Origin: Gemmatimonadota bacterium
Lineage (GTDB): Bacteria > Gemmatimonadota > Gemmatimonadetes > Gemmatimonadales > Gemmatimonadaceae
Assembly (NCBI GenBank): GCA_016191225.1
Contig: JACPPC010000001.1
Location: 248,001 to 312,000 of the forward strand
DNA length: 64,000 nt
Direction of reading: 5' to 3'
Below the pieces are notes generated by a model. That model saw only the letters and a program-made list of their open reading frames with translations. It searched no databases and was not told the origin of the DNA. This document shows, piece by piece, positions 9,191 through 18,587 of this stretch. The position numbers were made by a program, and so were the translations under genes. Every line of letters begins with the position of its first letter. The stretch's first letter is position 1.

Positions 9191-10564
9191 ATGCAGCTGC
9201 TCTCATCCGCGGCGGTCCGCCGCGCGATCAGTCGACTTTCCCTGGTTTCGCTGGCCGTGCTGCCCGCGCCGTGCGCGGCGCAGGCCACGCCGACCGCACC
9301 GCCCGCATCCGGGCCGCTCACGTTGCGCCAGGTCTTCGATCTCGCGGCATCCCAGCCGCTGCTGCAAGCCGCGCGGGCCCGCGTGAGAGCGGCCGGCGGG
9401 AGTCGCGCCACGGCCGGCGCCTTCGGCAATCCGGTGTTGTCGTACCAGGTCGAGAACGCGCCGCTGTCGGCGAACACCGCGCCCTCCGTGGACCGCGAGG
9501 TGACGACGACGGCCCTGTTGCCGCTCGAACCGCTCTATCAGCGCGGGCCACGGGTACAGCGGGCCGACGCTGCGGTCCGGGCCGCCGGGGCGGACGTCGT
9601 GTCGACGCGACAACGCCTCCTCGTGGACGCCGCGCGCGCCTATCACCGCACCGGCGTCGCGCAGGAAGGCGCGGCGGTCGCGCGCGACCTGCTGGCGTGG
9701 CTCGACTCACTGGTCAGCTACAATCGCGCCCGTGCCCGCGAAGGGGCCGCCGCCGAGGCCGACCTGCTCCGCGCCGAACTTGAGCGCGATCGTGCCGAAG
9801 CCGACCTCGCGATGCAGGAGGCCGACCTGGCGCGCGCGCGCGCCGACCTCGCGGTCTATGTCGGCGACGAGGGCACGCGGCACGGCGCCCGACGGGTTAC
9901 CGCGATCACTGCGCCGTTCACCATGCCTGTCGGCGCCAATCAAGTGGCCGTGCCGGACTCAGCCGACCGGCTGCGTGTGATCCACGCACTGGCCGTGCGC
10001 GCCGACGTGCGGGGTGCGCGCGAGCGGGTCACGGCCGCGGAGGCCGGCGTGAGCGGCGAGCGCGCGATGCTCGTCCGGCAGCTGCGCGCGACGGTCGGCA
10101 CCAGGAGCGGCGCCGGCAACACCTACGTCGTGGCGGGCCTCAGCGTTCCGCTCCCATTGTTCGACCGGAACAGGGGAGAGATTGAGCGCGCGTCCGGCGA
10201 GCGCGACGCCGCCCTCCTCGAACTCGCGGCGACGGAACGTGGCGTTCGTGCCGATGTCGTTGGCGCGTTCGACGCGGCGCAGGTGCTGACCGCGCGCGCG
10301 GGAAGCCTCGCTCGACCGGATTCGAGCGGCACCGTCGCGTTCCTCGCCAAGGCCGACGAGGCGCGCCGCATCGCACTCGGGGCGTATCGCGAGGGAGCGA
10401 TTCCGCTGATTCAGGTGCTCGACGCCGCACGGGCGTGGGGTGACTCGCACGCCACCTATGTTCGCCTGATCGCGGCGCAACGCGACAGCATCGTCGCCCT
10501 CCTCGCCGCGCTCGGCGTCGACCTGGCGACGTGGGACATGAGCACTCTTCACGCGAGCCGATGA
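9191..10564 (+). CDS. TolC/CzcC-family outer-membrane efflux channel, system 2
   Basis: A 457-aa outer-membrane channel. It has a signal peptide (~1-33, ending near CAAQA) and two outer-membrane-efflux repeats (LTLRQVFDLAASQPLLQAAR and, around residue 270, ALAVRADVRGARERVTAAEAG), with long helical segments between. The C-terminal half carries the usual VPLPLFDRNRGEIERA block before the last helices. It is intact, unlike its counterpart at 517-1855, so it might serve both RND pumps. The stop overlaps the adaptor ATG (ATGA at 10561-10564). It acts with 10561-11916 and 11918-15031. Confidence 0.92.
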   Translation: MQLLSSAAVRRAISRLSLVSLAVLPAPCAAQATPTAPPASGPLTLRQVFDLAASQPLLQAARARVRAAGGSRATAGAFGNPVLSYQVENAPLSANTAPSVDREVTTTALLPLEPLYQRGPRVQRADAAVRAAGADVVSTRQRLLVDAARAYHRTGVAQEGAAVARDLLAWLDSLVSYNRARAREGAAAEADLLRAELERDRAEADLAMQEADLARARADLAVYVGDEGTRHGARRVTAITAPFTMPVGANQVAVPDSADRLRVIHALAVRADVRGARERVTAAEAGVSGERAMLVRQLRATVGTRSGAGNTYVVAGLSVPLPLFDRNRGEIERASGERDAALLELAATERGVRADVVGAFDAAQVLTARAGSLARPDSSGTVAFLAKADEARRIALGAYREGAIPLIQVLDAARAWGDSHATYVRLIAAQRDSIVALLAALGVDLATWDMSTLHASR

Positions 10565-11916
10565 TGAACACGCACTTCCACACGCGGTCGCGTGCGCGGC
10601 GCACGCACCGCCCCGCCGTCCTCCGCACATCGCGGTCGCTTCTCCCGCTTGCCGCGCTTGCCGCGCTTGCCGCGCTTGCCTGCCCGGGCGAACGCGCCGG
10701 CAAGGCGGCGCCCGTCGGCGCGACCCGCGACAGCGCGGCCGTGGCGGCGACATCGGGCATGGCCATGCCCGACGCGCCGAAGCGGTCGGTCATTCCCGGA
10801 GCCGAGGCGCAGGAGCCACCGGGCGACAACGGCGAGCGAGTCGCGCTCTCGGCCGCGCAGGTGGCGAAGGGGAGCGTAGAGTGGGCGCCGGCACGGGCGG
10901 GCGTCCTGGGCGCGACGGCGACGGTTCCCGGGCAGGTGGTACCGAACGAGGATCGCACCGCACGCCTTGGCGCGCCCGCTCGCGGTCGCGTGCTGGCGGT
11001 GGCTGTGCGGCCGGGAGACCGCGTGGTGGCGGGCCAGCTGCTGGTCACGCTTGCGAGCCCCGAGGCCGGCACCGCGCAGTCAGACGCAGCCAAGGCCGAG
11101 GCGGAGCTTGTGTCCCGTCGCGCCCAGGCCACTTTCGCCACGAACGCCCGCGAGCGCAGCGAGCGACTCCTCGCGCTCAAGGCCATTCCTCGCCAGGAGT
11201 ACGAGCGCGCCGTCGCCGACAACGCGCTCGCGACAGCCGCCCTTTCGCAGGCCGAGGCGGAGGCAAGACGGGCGCGCAGCACCGCCGAGCAGCTCGGCGT
11301 GTCCGAGTCGCCCTCCGGGCAGGTGCGCCTCCGTTCGCCGCTCACGGGCGTCGTCCTCACGCGCACGGCGGTGCCCGGCGCCGTTGTCGAGGCCGGCACT
11401 CCGCTGACCGTCGTGACGGATCCGTCGAGCCTGTGGTTGCAAGTCCAGGCACCGGAGCCGCTCACGGCGCTTTTCCGGATCGGCGCGCTGCTCCGTTTCA
11501 CCGTGCCGGCATCTCCTTCGGACACGTTCAGCGCCCGGATCGATGCCGTCGGCGCGGCCCTCGATCCGGGCACGCGCACGCTCCCGGTTCGGGCGTTCGT
11601 GGCCAACCGCGACGGGCGCCTGATGCCGGAAATGCTCGCCAGCGTCAGCGTGCAGGGTGCGCGCACGACCGCCACCATCGTGCTGCCGGAAGATGCCGTG
11701 CAGCTGCTCGACGGACAGTCGGTCGTGTTCGTCGCGACGCCGGACGGGCACGGCGGCGCGCGGTTCGCGCCGCGTGTCGTGGGCACCGGCCCGCGAAGCA
11801 ACGGGCGCATCGGCGTCACGCGCGGCCTCAGGGAAGGCGAGCTCGTCGCGACGCGCGGAGCGTTCGCGATCAAGGCGCAGCTCAAGAAGGGCTCCATGAA
11901 GGACATGGAGACGTGA
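10561..11916 (+). CDS. RND efflux periplasmic adaptor, lipoprotein type, system 2
   Basis: A 451-aa CusB/CzcB-family membrane-fusion protein. The N-terminus ends in a lipobox (LAALAC, Cys ~41), so it is probably anchored by lipid. The adjoining stretch has a Met-containing segment (TSGMAMPDAPKRS) and a short linker. The barrel-sandwich halves (LGAPARGRVLAVAVRPGDRV and LRSPLTGVVLTRTAVPGAVV) flank an α-hairpin. The C-terminal part ends PEDAVQLLDGQSVVFVATP, then the RGLREGELV motif. ATG codons at 10561 and 10564 are both usable; the first gives the 4-base overlap common in this operon. The pump gene starts one base after its stop. Confidence 0.92.
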   Translation: MMNTHFHTRSRARRTHRPAVLRTSRSLLPLAALAALAALACPGERAGKAAPVGATRDSAAVAATSGMAMPDAPKRSVIPGAEAQEPPGDNGERVALSAAQVAKGSVEWAPARAGVLGATATVPGQVVPNEDRTARLGAPARGRVLAVAVRPGDRVVAGQLLVTLASPEAGTAQSDAAKAEAELVSRRAQATFATNARERSERLLALKAIPRQEYERAVADNALATAALSQAEAEARRARSTAEQLGVSESPSGQVRLRSPLTGVVLTRTAVPGAVVEAGTPLTVVTDPSSLWLQVQAPEPLTALFRIGALLRFTVPASPSDTFSARIDAVGAALDPGTRTLPVRAFVANRDGRLMPEMLASVSVQGARTTATIVLPEDAVQLLDGQSVVFVATPDGHGGARFAPRVVGTGPRSNGRIGVTRGLREGELVATRGAFAIKAQLKKGSMKDMET

Positions 11917-11917
11917 G

Positions 11918-14900
11918 ATGACCCCGCCCACGGGTGTCATCGCACGGCTGATCGCCGCGGCGCTCGCCCACCGGCGCGCAGTCGTGGTCGGCGCATGCGG
12001 GCTCGCCGGCGCCGGCGTCTGGGCCTTCGCCACGCTGAACACCGATGCGTTTCCGGACCTGACACCGAATCAGGTCCTTGTGATCACCACGGCACCCGGA
12101 CTCTCGCCCGAGGAGGTCGAGCAGCAGGTCACGTACCCGATGGAGATCGCCATGCTCGGCCTTCCCCGCACGGTCAAGGTGCGGTCGATTTCCAAGGTCG
12201 GGCTGTCGGTGGTCTCGGTCATCTTCGAGGACGACGTCGACCTCTATTTCGCCCGCGCGCAGGTGCAGCAACGCATGCTCGACGCGTTGGCGCAGCTGCC
12301 GCCGGGCGCCCAGCCGATGCTTGGACCGCCGGCCACGGCCATGGGCGAGGCTTTCGTGTACCTCGTCGAACCGACCGGCGAGGCCCGAGACACGCTGACG
12401 CTGGTCGAGCTCACGAACGTGCACGAATACGTCATCAAGCCGATGCTGCGCACCGTGCCGGGCGTCGCCGACGTGAACTCGTGGGGCGGCATGCAGCAGC
12501 AATTCCAGGTGCTCGCCGACCCCGCCAAGCTCGCCGGGTATCGCCTGACGCTGGCCGACCTGCAGGCCGCACTGGCGCGCAACAACGCCAATTTCGGCGC
12601 GGGGTACATCGAGGATCGGAGCGAACGCCTCACGGTGCGCGGCATCGGACGCGTGGCCGACACCGCCGACCTGGCCCGCGTCGTCGTCGCGACGCGCGGC
12701 GCGACACCGGTGCTGGTCCGCGACGTGGCGCGCGTTGCGATCGGGCCGCAGCCGCGTTTCGGCGCCGTGACCCGCGACGGCTCCGGCGAGGCCCTCTCCG
12801 CGACGATCCTCGTCCTCAAGGGGGCGAACAGCCGGGAGGTGGTGCAGCGTGTCGTCGAGCGCATCGACGACATCCGGCCGTTGCTCCCCAAGGGCGTGCG
12901 CATCCGGCCCTTTTACAACCAGGGCGAGGTCGTCGACCGCACGACGCGCACCGTTGTCCGCAACCTGGTGGAGGGCGCGCTGATGGTGATCGCGATCCTC
13001 CTCCTCTTCCTGCGCGACTGGCGCGCGTCGCTGCTGACCGCATCCGTCATTCCGCTCTCCCTGCTTGCCGCCTTCCTCGCCATGAAGGCGTTGGGGGTCA
13101 CCGCCAACCTGATGAGCCTCGGCGCGCTCGACTTCGGACTGATCGTCGACGCCAGCGTGGTCATGGTCGAGAACTCGGTGCGGCGCCTGGCCGGCCCGCG
13201 CCACTCCGCCGGCGGCGCCGCGGATCGCGGGGACCTCCTGCGCGACGCGGCGTTCGAGGTCGGCCGCCCGATCGTTTTCGGTGTGGCGATCATCGTCGCG
13301 GTCTATATCCCGATCTTCACGCTGCAAGGGCTCGAGGGGCGCATGTTCCGCCCCATGGCGTTCACCGTCTGCGCCGCGGTCCTGGCATCGCTGCTCCTCG
13401 CCCTGACGTACGTGCCGGCCGTCTCGCAGTATCTGCTGACCACCGGGCACTTGGACGCGCACGCCGACGCGCGGTGGCTCGAGGCGGCGCGGAAGCGCTA
13501 CGCGCGCGCGCTCGGCCTGGCGCTCTCGCATCGCCGCACGGTGATCGGCGGCGCCCTGGGCCTGCTCGCCGTCGCGCTCGCGTCGGTGCCGTTCCTCGGC
13601 ACCGAGTTCATGCCCAAGCTCGACGAAGGGTACCTGCTCATCCAGACCCGTCGGGCGCCGAGCATCTCGCTGCCGGCGGGCGTCGCCGTCTCCGGCGAAG
13701 TGGAGCGGACGCTTCGCCGCTTTCCGGAGGTGGCCAGCGTCGTCACGAACCTCGGCCGTCCCCAAGGGGCCACGGAGACGATGGCGCTCAACCAGGCCGA
13801 CGTATACGTGACCTTCGCACCGCCGCCCACGGGACGGGCCCGCTCGCTCGACGCGCTCATCCCGCTCATGGACTCCGCGCTCGCCGACATTCCGGGGCTC
13901 ACGTACAGTTTCACCGCCCCCATGCGGATGCGACTCGATGAGGTCATCTCGGGCGTGCGGACGGACCTCGGCGTGCGGATCTACGGCGACAGCCTGCCGC
14001 TCATGCGGGAGAAGGCCGATGACATCGTCGGCGTCATCCGGAACATTCGCGGCGCGGAAGGCGCGGCGGCGGCAGGGAGCGCGGGCGCGATGCAGCTGCA
14101 GGTCGACCTCGACCGACCGGCCATCGCGCGCGCCGGACTGAGCGTCGCCGACGTGCGCGAAGCGGTCGAGCTGAGTGTCGGCGGCATGGAGGGGACAGTG
14201 GTGATCGACGGCAGGCGGCGCATTCCCGCGGTCGTGAGGCTCGACGCGGCCTTTCGGTCGACTCCGGATCAGGTCGGGCAGACGCTTCTCCGCACGCCAG
14301 ATGGCGGAACGCTCACGCTCTCGCAGGTTGCGCACCTGCGCGTCGCGGAGGCGCCCGAGGTCATCGAGCATGAGGCGGGCGGCCGATATGTCGTGGTGCA
14401 GGTGAACGTGCGCGGCCGGGACCTCGGCGGGTTCGTGGCCGACGTGCGTCGCGCAATTGCCGCGCAGGTCGCGCTGCCGGCCGGATACTACCTCGCCTAC
14501 GGCGGCCAGTTCGAGAATCAGGCGCGCGCCATGCGGCGCCTCGGCCTGATCGTACCGCTCGTCCTCCTGCTGATCGCCGGCCTCCTGTACGCGAGTTTCG
14601 GAACGACTCGTCACGCCCTGCTTGTGATGCTCAACGTGCCCTTCGCCCTGGTCGGCGGGATCGCCGCGCTTTGGATACGCGGACTGCACCTGAACCTGAG
14701 CGCCGCGATCGGCTTCATCGCACTGGCCGGCGTGGCCGTGCTGAACGGCGTGGTGCTCGTGACATACATCAACCAGCTGCGTGCCGCCGGGCACTCGCTG
14801 GCCGACGCCGTCCGCGACGGCGCCGCGGACCGCCTGCGCCCTGTGCTCATGACGGCCCTCGTCGCCGGGTTCGGGTTCATCCCGATGGCGCTGTCGACGA

Positions 14901-15031
14901 GCGCCGGAGCGGAGGTGCAGCGGCCACTCGCCACGGTCGTCATCGGCGGCCTGCTGTCGTCGACGATTCTCACGCTGCTGGTACTGCCGACGATGCTGGT
15001 CTGGGTCGAGGAACGCCTGGCCCGCGAGTGA
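11918..15031 (+). CDS. heavy-metal efflux RND pump, CzcA type, system 2
   Basis: A 1037-aa HME-RND proton/metal antiporter. The periplasmic start NTDAFPDLTPNQVLVITTAP and TM4 segment DFGLIVDASVVMVEN (from ~404) match the DFG...D...VMVEN signature of CzcA-type pumps for divalent cations (Zn/Co/Cd/Ni), although GA is replaced by AS. The whole molecule is present with two six-TM bundles and the LNVPFALVGGI motif near the end. It clearly differs in sequence from the pump at 3037-6156, so this is not a recent duplicate. It works with the intact channel and lipoprotein adaptor just upstream. Confidence 0.95.
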   Translation: MTPPTGVIARLIAAALAHRRAVVVGACGLAGAGVWAFATLNTDAFPDLTPNQVLVITTAPGLSPEEVEQQVTYPMEIAMLGLPRTVKVRSISKVGLSVVSVIFEDDVDLYFARAQVQQRMLDALAQLPPGAQPMLGPPATAMGEAFVYLVEPTGEARDTLTLVELTNVHEYVIKPMLRTVPGVADVNSWGGMQQQFQVLADPAKLAGYRLTLADLQAALARNNANFGAGYIEDRSERLTVRGIGRVADTADLARVVVATRGATPVLVRDVARVAIGPQPRFGAVTRDGSGEALSATILVLKGANSREVVQRVVERIDDIRPLLPKGVRIRPFYNQGEVVDRTTRTVVRNLVEGALMVIAILLLFLRDWRASLLTASVIPLSLLAAFLAMKALGVTANLMSLGALDFGLIVDASVVMVENSVRRLAGPRHSAGGAADRGDLLRDAAFEVGRPIVFGVAIIVAVYIPIFTLQGLEGRMFRPMAFTVCAAVLASLLLALTYVPAVSQYLLTTGHLDAHADARWLEAARKRYARALGLALSHRRTVIGGALGLLAVALASVPFLGTEFMPKLDEGYLLIQTRRAPSISLPAGVAVSGEVERTLRRFPEVASVVTNLGRPQGATETMALNQADVYVTFAPPPTGRARSLDALIPLMDSALADIPGLTYSFTAPMRMRLDEVISGVRTDLGVRIYGDSLPLMREKADDIVGVIRNIRGAEGAAAAGSAGAMQLQVDLDRPAIARAGLSVADVREAVELSVGGMEGTVVIDGRRRIPAVVRLDAAFRSTPDQVGQTLLRTPDGGTLTLSQVAHLRVAEAPEVIEHEAGGRYVVVQVNVRGRDLGGFVADVRRAIAAQVALPAGYYLAYGGQFENQARAMRRLGLIVPLVLLLIAGLLYASFGTTRHALLVMLNVPFALVGGIAALWIRGLHLNLSAAIGFIALAGVAVLNGVVLVTYINQLRAAGHSLADAVRDGAADRLRPVLMTALVAGFGFIPMALSTSAGAEVQRPLATVVIGGLLSSTILTLLVLPTMLVWVEERLARE

Positions 15032-15549
15032 TGCACGATCCCTTCCCGGCGACGAGCGCCTTCCATGGGCATCCGTGACGATGGTGCGCCGTTCGTGCTC
15101 GTGGTATCGACGGCGCGCGCCGGGCGCACCGACGTGTCCGCGCCCGGGCCTCGGCCATCCGACGGTGATGGCCGGTGGGTCGACCCGGCCCGGGCACCGG
15201 GCGTCGACACGCCGGTGCTGGGGGCCGGCGCCGGATGGCGCTTGCCGCTCCCGTCGGATCCGGGGACGCACCGATGCGGCCGGTCCTGCGTGCCTCGCCA
15301 CCGAGGAGCGGCGCGATGGATCATCGTACCCGTCCGGCGCGATCGCGGGCACGGCCCGCCCGCCGCTCGCTTGTCATCGCCGCGCGCGACGCCGGCTCGT
15401 GCGACCCGCCGCTCGCGGGGCGCGGGCGATGGCCGACCGGGTTCCGCTGGAGCGCGTACCGTGACACCTGAAGTGGTTGGAGCGCCGATCGCCTTGCCGG
15501 CGCGGTGCTCGTTGGCCCCCAGGCGCCGCGGGGCGCCGCGAGGCCGGCA
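15032..15549 (+). other. spacer between RND pump 2 and ATPase 2, no supported gene
   Basis: A 518-base stretch. Several frames are open (for example 15065-15553 and 15075-15464) but none has a recognisable domain, convincing start or continuous coding bias, and they overlap each other. It may contain the promoter of the following ATPase or a decayed small gene like those ahead of the channel genes. No clear hairpin or repeat was seen. Confidence 0.4.
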
Positions 15550-17694
15550 ATGACGGCGCAGGGCGGCGGCGGCGCACCAGCGGGGCAGGAGACGGGACGG
15601 CTTGATGTTCGCGTCGCGAATCTCGACTGCGCGAACGATGCGAGCCGAATCGAGCGCGCGCTGCGAGCGCTCCCCGGTGTGACGTCCCTCGCCGTGCATC
15701 CGCAATCGGCGCGCGTTGACGTGTCGTACGCCCCGGCGGCGACCTCGGCCGAGGCCATTCTCGGCACGCTGCGTGACCTGGGGTTCCCGCCCCGGACCGG
15801 CCCGGGGGCGCCGGGCGTGCCGCGACCGTGGAAGAACCCGAAGGTTCTGGCATCGGTCGCCTCGGGCGTGCTGCTTTTCGCGGGCTGGCTCCTGAGTTGG
15901 GCGGGCGGGCCGGACGGGGCCACGCTCACGCTCTACCTCGTGTCGCTTCTCGTCGGTGGGTATTACTTCGGCCGCGAGGCGCTCGAAGACCTGGTGTTCG
16001 CGCGCGTGGTCGGCATCGAGCTCCTGATGACCGTGGCCGCGGTGGTCGCGGTGGTGATGGGCGAGCCCGGCGAGGGCGCGATGCTCGCGTTTCTCTACTC
16101 GATATCGGAGGCGGCCGAAGGCTATACCGAGGAGAAGACCCGCTCGGCGATTCGGGCGCTCATGGATCTTGCCCCGAAGACGGCATTCGTCCGCCGTGAC
16201 GGGCGCGAATTCGACCTTCCCCTGGACCAGCTGGTCGTGGGGGACGTCTTCATCGTCAGGCCCGGCGAATCCATCGCGACGGACGGGGAGGTGCTGCTGG
16301 GAACATCGAGCGTGAACCAGGCCCCCGTCACGGGAGAGAGCGTACCCGTCGAGAAGGCCGTTGGCGACACGGTCCTCGCCGGCACCATCAACGCCGAGGG
16401 CTCGCTGGAAGTGCGCGCCACGAGGGCATTCGCGGAGAACACCATCGCGCGGATCATCCGCATGGTCGAGGAGGCGCAGGAGCGGAAGGGAGCCAGTGAG
16501 CGGTTCATCGAGCGGTTCGGCAAGCGGTACAGCCCCGCGGTGCTCGCCGCCGGGGTCCTCATGGCGGCCCTCCCGCCGCTGTTCTTCGACGTGGCGTGGC
16601 ATCCATGGATCATGCGGGCGACGGTGTTCGTGGTGGCCGCGGCGCCGTGCGCGCTCGTCATCTCGATTCCGATCACCCTGGTTGCCGCGCTCGGCACGGG
16701 CGCGAGGCAAGGTGTCCTGATCAAGGGCGGCGCGTACCTCGAGGCGCTCGCGAACATCTCGGTCGTGGCGCTCGACAAGACCGGCACCGTGACGCATGGC
16801 GCGCCCGAAGTGGCGGCGGTCATCCAGGTTGGTGCCGAGCCGCTGCACAGCGTGCTCGCCATCGCCGCCGGCATCGAATCGCGAAGCCAGCACCCGCTCG
16901 CGGCCGCCGTCGCGCGGCACGCCGAGGCGCAGGGAATACAACGGGCCACGGTGACGGACTTTCAGTCACTCACCGGCGCCGGGGCGACCGCGCGCGCTGG
17001 CGACAGGGCCGTGTATGTGGGTAGCCCGAGGCTCTTCGAAGCCCGGCTGGGCATCGACCTCGGACCGGCGCGCGAAGAGATCGCGACACTCGAGCGTGCC
17101 GGGAACACCGTGATCGTGGTGGGCGGTGAGGGTGCCGCGTGGTCGCTCATCGCGATCCGGGACAACGTGCGCCCGACCGCGCGAGCGGCCATCGCGGCCC
17201 TGCGCGGGACAGGCGTGGACAGGATCGTGATGCTTACGGGGGACAACGAGCGGACCGCGCGCGCTATCGCCGCCGAAGTCGGTATCGATGAGGTCTACGC
17301 CGGCCTCGCGCCCGAGGACAAGGCGGCCAAGGTGCGTGAGCTGTCAGGTGCGTACGGCCACGTCGCGATGGTTGGCGATGGTGTCAACGACGCCCCAGCG
17401 CTCGCCGAGGCGGCGGTCGGCATCGCCATGGGGGCCGCCGGTACCGACGTCGCCCTCGAGACGGCGGACGTGGCCCTGATGGCCGACAATCTCGAGAGAC
17501 TCGTGTACGCGCTGCAGCTCGCGAGGCGGAGCCGGCGCGTCGTTCGGCAGAACCTCGCGCTGTCCATCGTGGTGATCGCCGTGCTGGTTGCCGGCGCGGT
17601 GTCCGGTCGATTCACGCTTCCCGTGGCGGTCGTCGGCCATGAGCTGAGCGAGTTCATCGTGATCGCGAGCGCCTTGCGCATGCTGCGCGCGTAG
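15550..17694 (+). CDS. P1B-type heavy-metal ATPase with APC and HELSEF motifs
   Basis: A 714-aa metal-transporting P-type ATPase. The N-terminus has one HMA-like domain (DVRVANLDCANDASRIERAL) keeping only the first Cys of the CxxC pair. Further on are APCALVISIP in the transport helix (Cys ~364), DKTGT (~407), SQHPLAAA, MVGDGVNDAPALAEAA and the C-terminal motif GHELSEFIVI (~696). The APC plus HELSE combination differs from the SPC/HEGST pair of the first ATPase, which points to a different ion or P1B subgroup. Related enzymes are usually annotated Zn/Cd/Co exporters; I cannot fix the metal. ATG 15550 is chosen since it starts the HMA domain naturally. An in-frame extension to 15505 is possible. 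Confidence 0.92.
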   Translation: MTAQGGGGAPAGQETGRLDVRVANLDCANDASRIERALRALPGVTSLAVHPQSARVDVSYAPAATSAEAILGTLRDLGFPPRTGPGAPGVPRPWKNPKVLASVASGVLLFAGWLLSWAGGPDGATLTLYLVSLLVGGYYFGREALEDLVFARVVGIELLMTVAAVVAVVMGEPGEGAMLAFLYSISEAAEGYTEEKTRSAIRALMDLAPKTAFVRRDGREFDLPLDQLVVGDVFIVRPGESIATDGEVLLGTSSVNQAPVTGESVPVEKAVGDTVLAGTINAEGSLEVRATRAFAENTIARIIRMVEEAQERKGASERFIERFGKRYSPAVLAAGVLMAALPPLFFDVAWHPWIMRATVFVVAAAPCALVISIPITLVAALGTGARQGVLIKGGAYLEALANISVVALDKTGTVTHGAPEVAAVIQVGAEPLHSVLAIAAGIESRSQHPLAAAVARHAEAQGIQRATVTDFQSLTGAGATARAGDRAVYVGSPRLFEARLGIDLGPAREEIATLERAGNTVIVVGGEGAAWSLIAIRDNVRPTARAAIAALRGTGVDRIVMLTGDNERTARAIAAEVGIDEVYAGLAPEDKAAKVRELSGAYGHVAMVGDGVNDAPALAEAAVGIAMGAAGTDVALETADVALMADNLERLVYALQLARRSRRVVRQNLALSIVVIAVLVAGAVSGRFTLPVAVVGHELSEFIVIASALRMLRA

Positions 17695-18190
17695 CGATCC
17701 CCTTCCGGGCGTGACCCGACCCGGCGTCCCGCTCACCATGACTCGCATATCGATGCAAGCCATCCCCCGGGGGCCAAGCGGGCGCAGCCAGGTGCATGGC
17801 GCTCCACGGCGGAGCCCGGCGCGCCGCCGCTGGTCGATGCCGGACTGGCGCGCCGGGAAGGCGAGGCCGCCATCCAGGCCGCCAACGTGGCCGATGCGCC
17901 GCGCGACCCCGATGACCGCGTACGGACGCACGCCGCATTCAGCCTCGACCGCCGTGGCTCGGTTGCGCCGGACCTGTCGCAGCGCATGCGCCAGCTGGCG
18001 GGGGTGTGGACCCCGGCGCGCGGCTGCCATGTTGGTCTGGCCCAGCTGCGTTATCGAAAGCCGTTCGCTGACCGGCATCGGTGTGCAGGCACTCCCCGAC
18101 ACGAGCGCGCGTCGCGGTGGCGCGGTCGGAGCGCACGTCGGGACGGTCGTTCGACCCTGCGTCGCCGTCGATGGCACATGGACCAACGCG
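17695..18190 (+). other. spacer between the metal block and tRNA-Pro
   Basis: About 500 bases with no gene I can support. The ATPase frame stays open past its stop for about 1 kb, right through the antisense of the tRNA, so openness alone means nothing here. Between 17821 and 18090 this frame reads REGEAAIQAANVADAPRD and DDRVRTHAAFSL, faintly like a HEAT-repeat fragment. It could be the remnant of a lost gene. Confidence 0.35.
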
Positions 18191-18227
18191 AAAGCCCGGC
18201 GACGCTCGCAAGAGCTTGCCGGGCTTC
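18191..18227 (-). terminator. intrinsic terminator of tRNA-Pro
   Basis: AAGCCCGGC (18192-18200) pairs with GCCGGGCTT (18218-18226), 14 bases past the 3' end of the tRNA on the minus strand. The minus-strand copy runs into a short T-containing tail (GGGCTTTCG). Confidence 0.7.
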
Positions 18228-18240
18228 CGTTTGCATTCCA

Positions 18241-18314
18241 TCGGGACGGCGGGATTCGAACCCGCGACCCCCTGAACCCCATTCAGGTGCGCTACCGGAC
18301 TGCGCTACGTCCCG
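18241..18314 (-). tRNA. tRNA-Pro (anticodon GGG)
   Basis: The minus strand folds as a 74-base tRNA. The acceptor is CGGGACG/CGTCCCG with discriminator A, the D-arm is GCGC...GCGC, the anticodon stem is CCTGA/TCAGG with loop ATGGGGT (anticodon GGG), and the T-arm GCGGGTTCGAATCCCGC is perfect. CCA is not encoded. It reads CCC and CCT proline codons. It lies at the right-hand edge of the metal-efflux block, a common site for island insertion. Confidence 0.96.
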
Positions 18315-18587
18315 TCCGTACACCGTCTCGGACAGGAGGGGGAACCTAACCGGACACACGGCGGCACACCACCACGCCGCCCGATCGGCTGCAGCTTCCC
18401 CGACCTGCGGGCCCGCCCCTTCGGGACGGCATTCCGGCCGAAACCCGCTCCGCGCCGCGCGCGTCCTGTTCCGAACATGGCCCACGACCGCCCGGAGGGA
18501 TTCCGCCATCGCCGCCGCGAGCACGGCGCGCGCACGCCGCAACCGCGGCGGCTCAGGCCGCCCGCACTCTCGTCATCGTCTCCCACT

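Noticed and set aside
15065-15553. 162-aa frame before the second P1B ATPase
   Set aside because: No SD, no domain, overlapping alternative frames and an Arg/Pro/Ala-rich sequence typical of non-coding GC-rich DNA.
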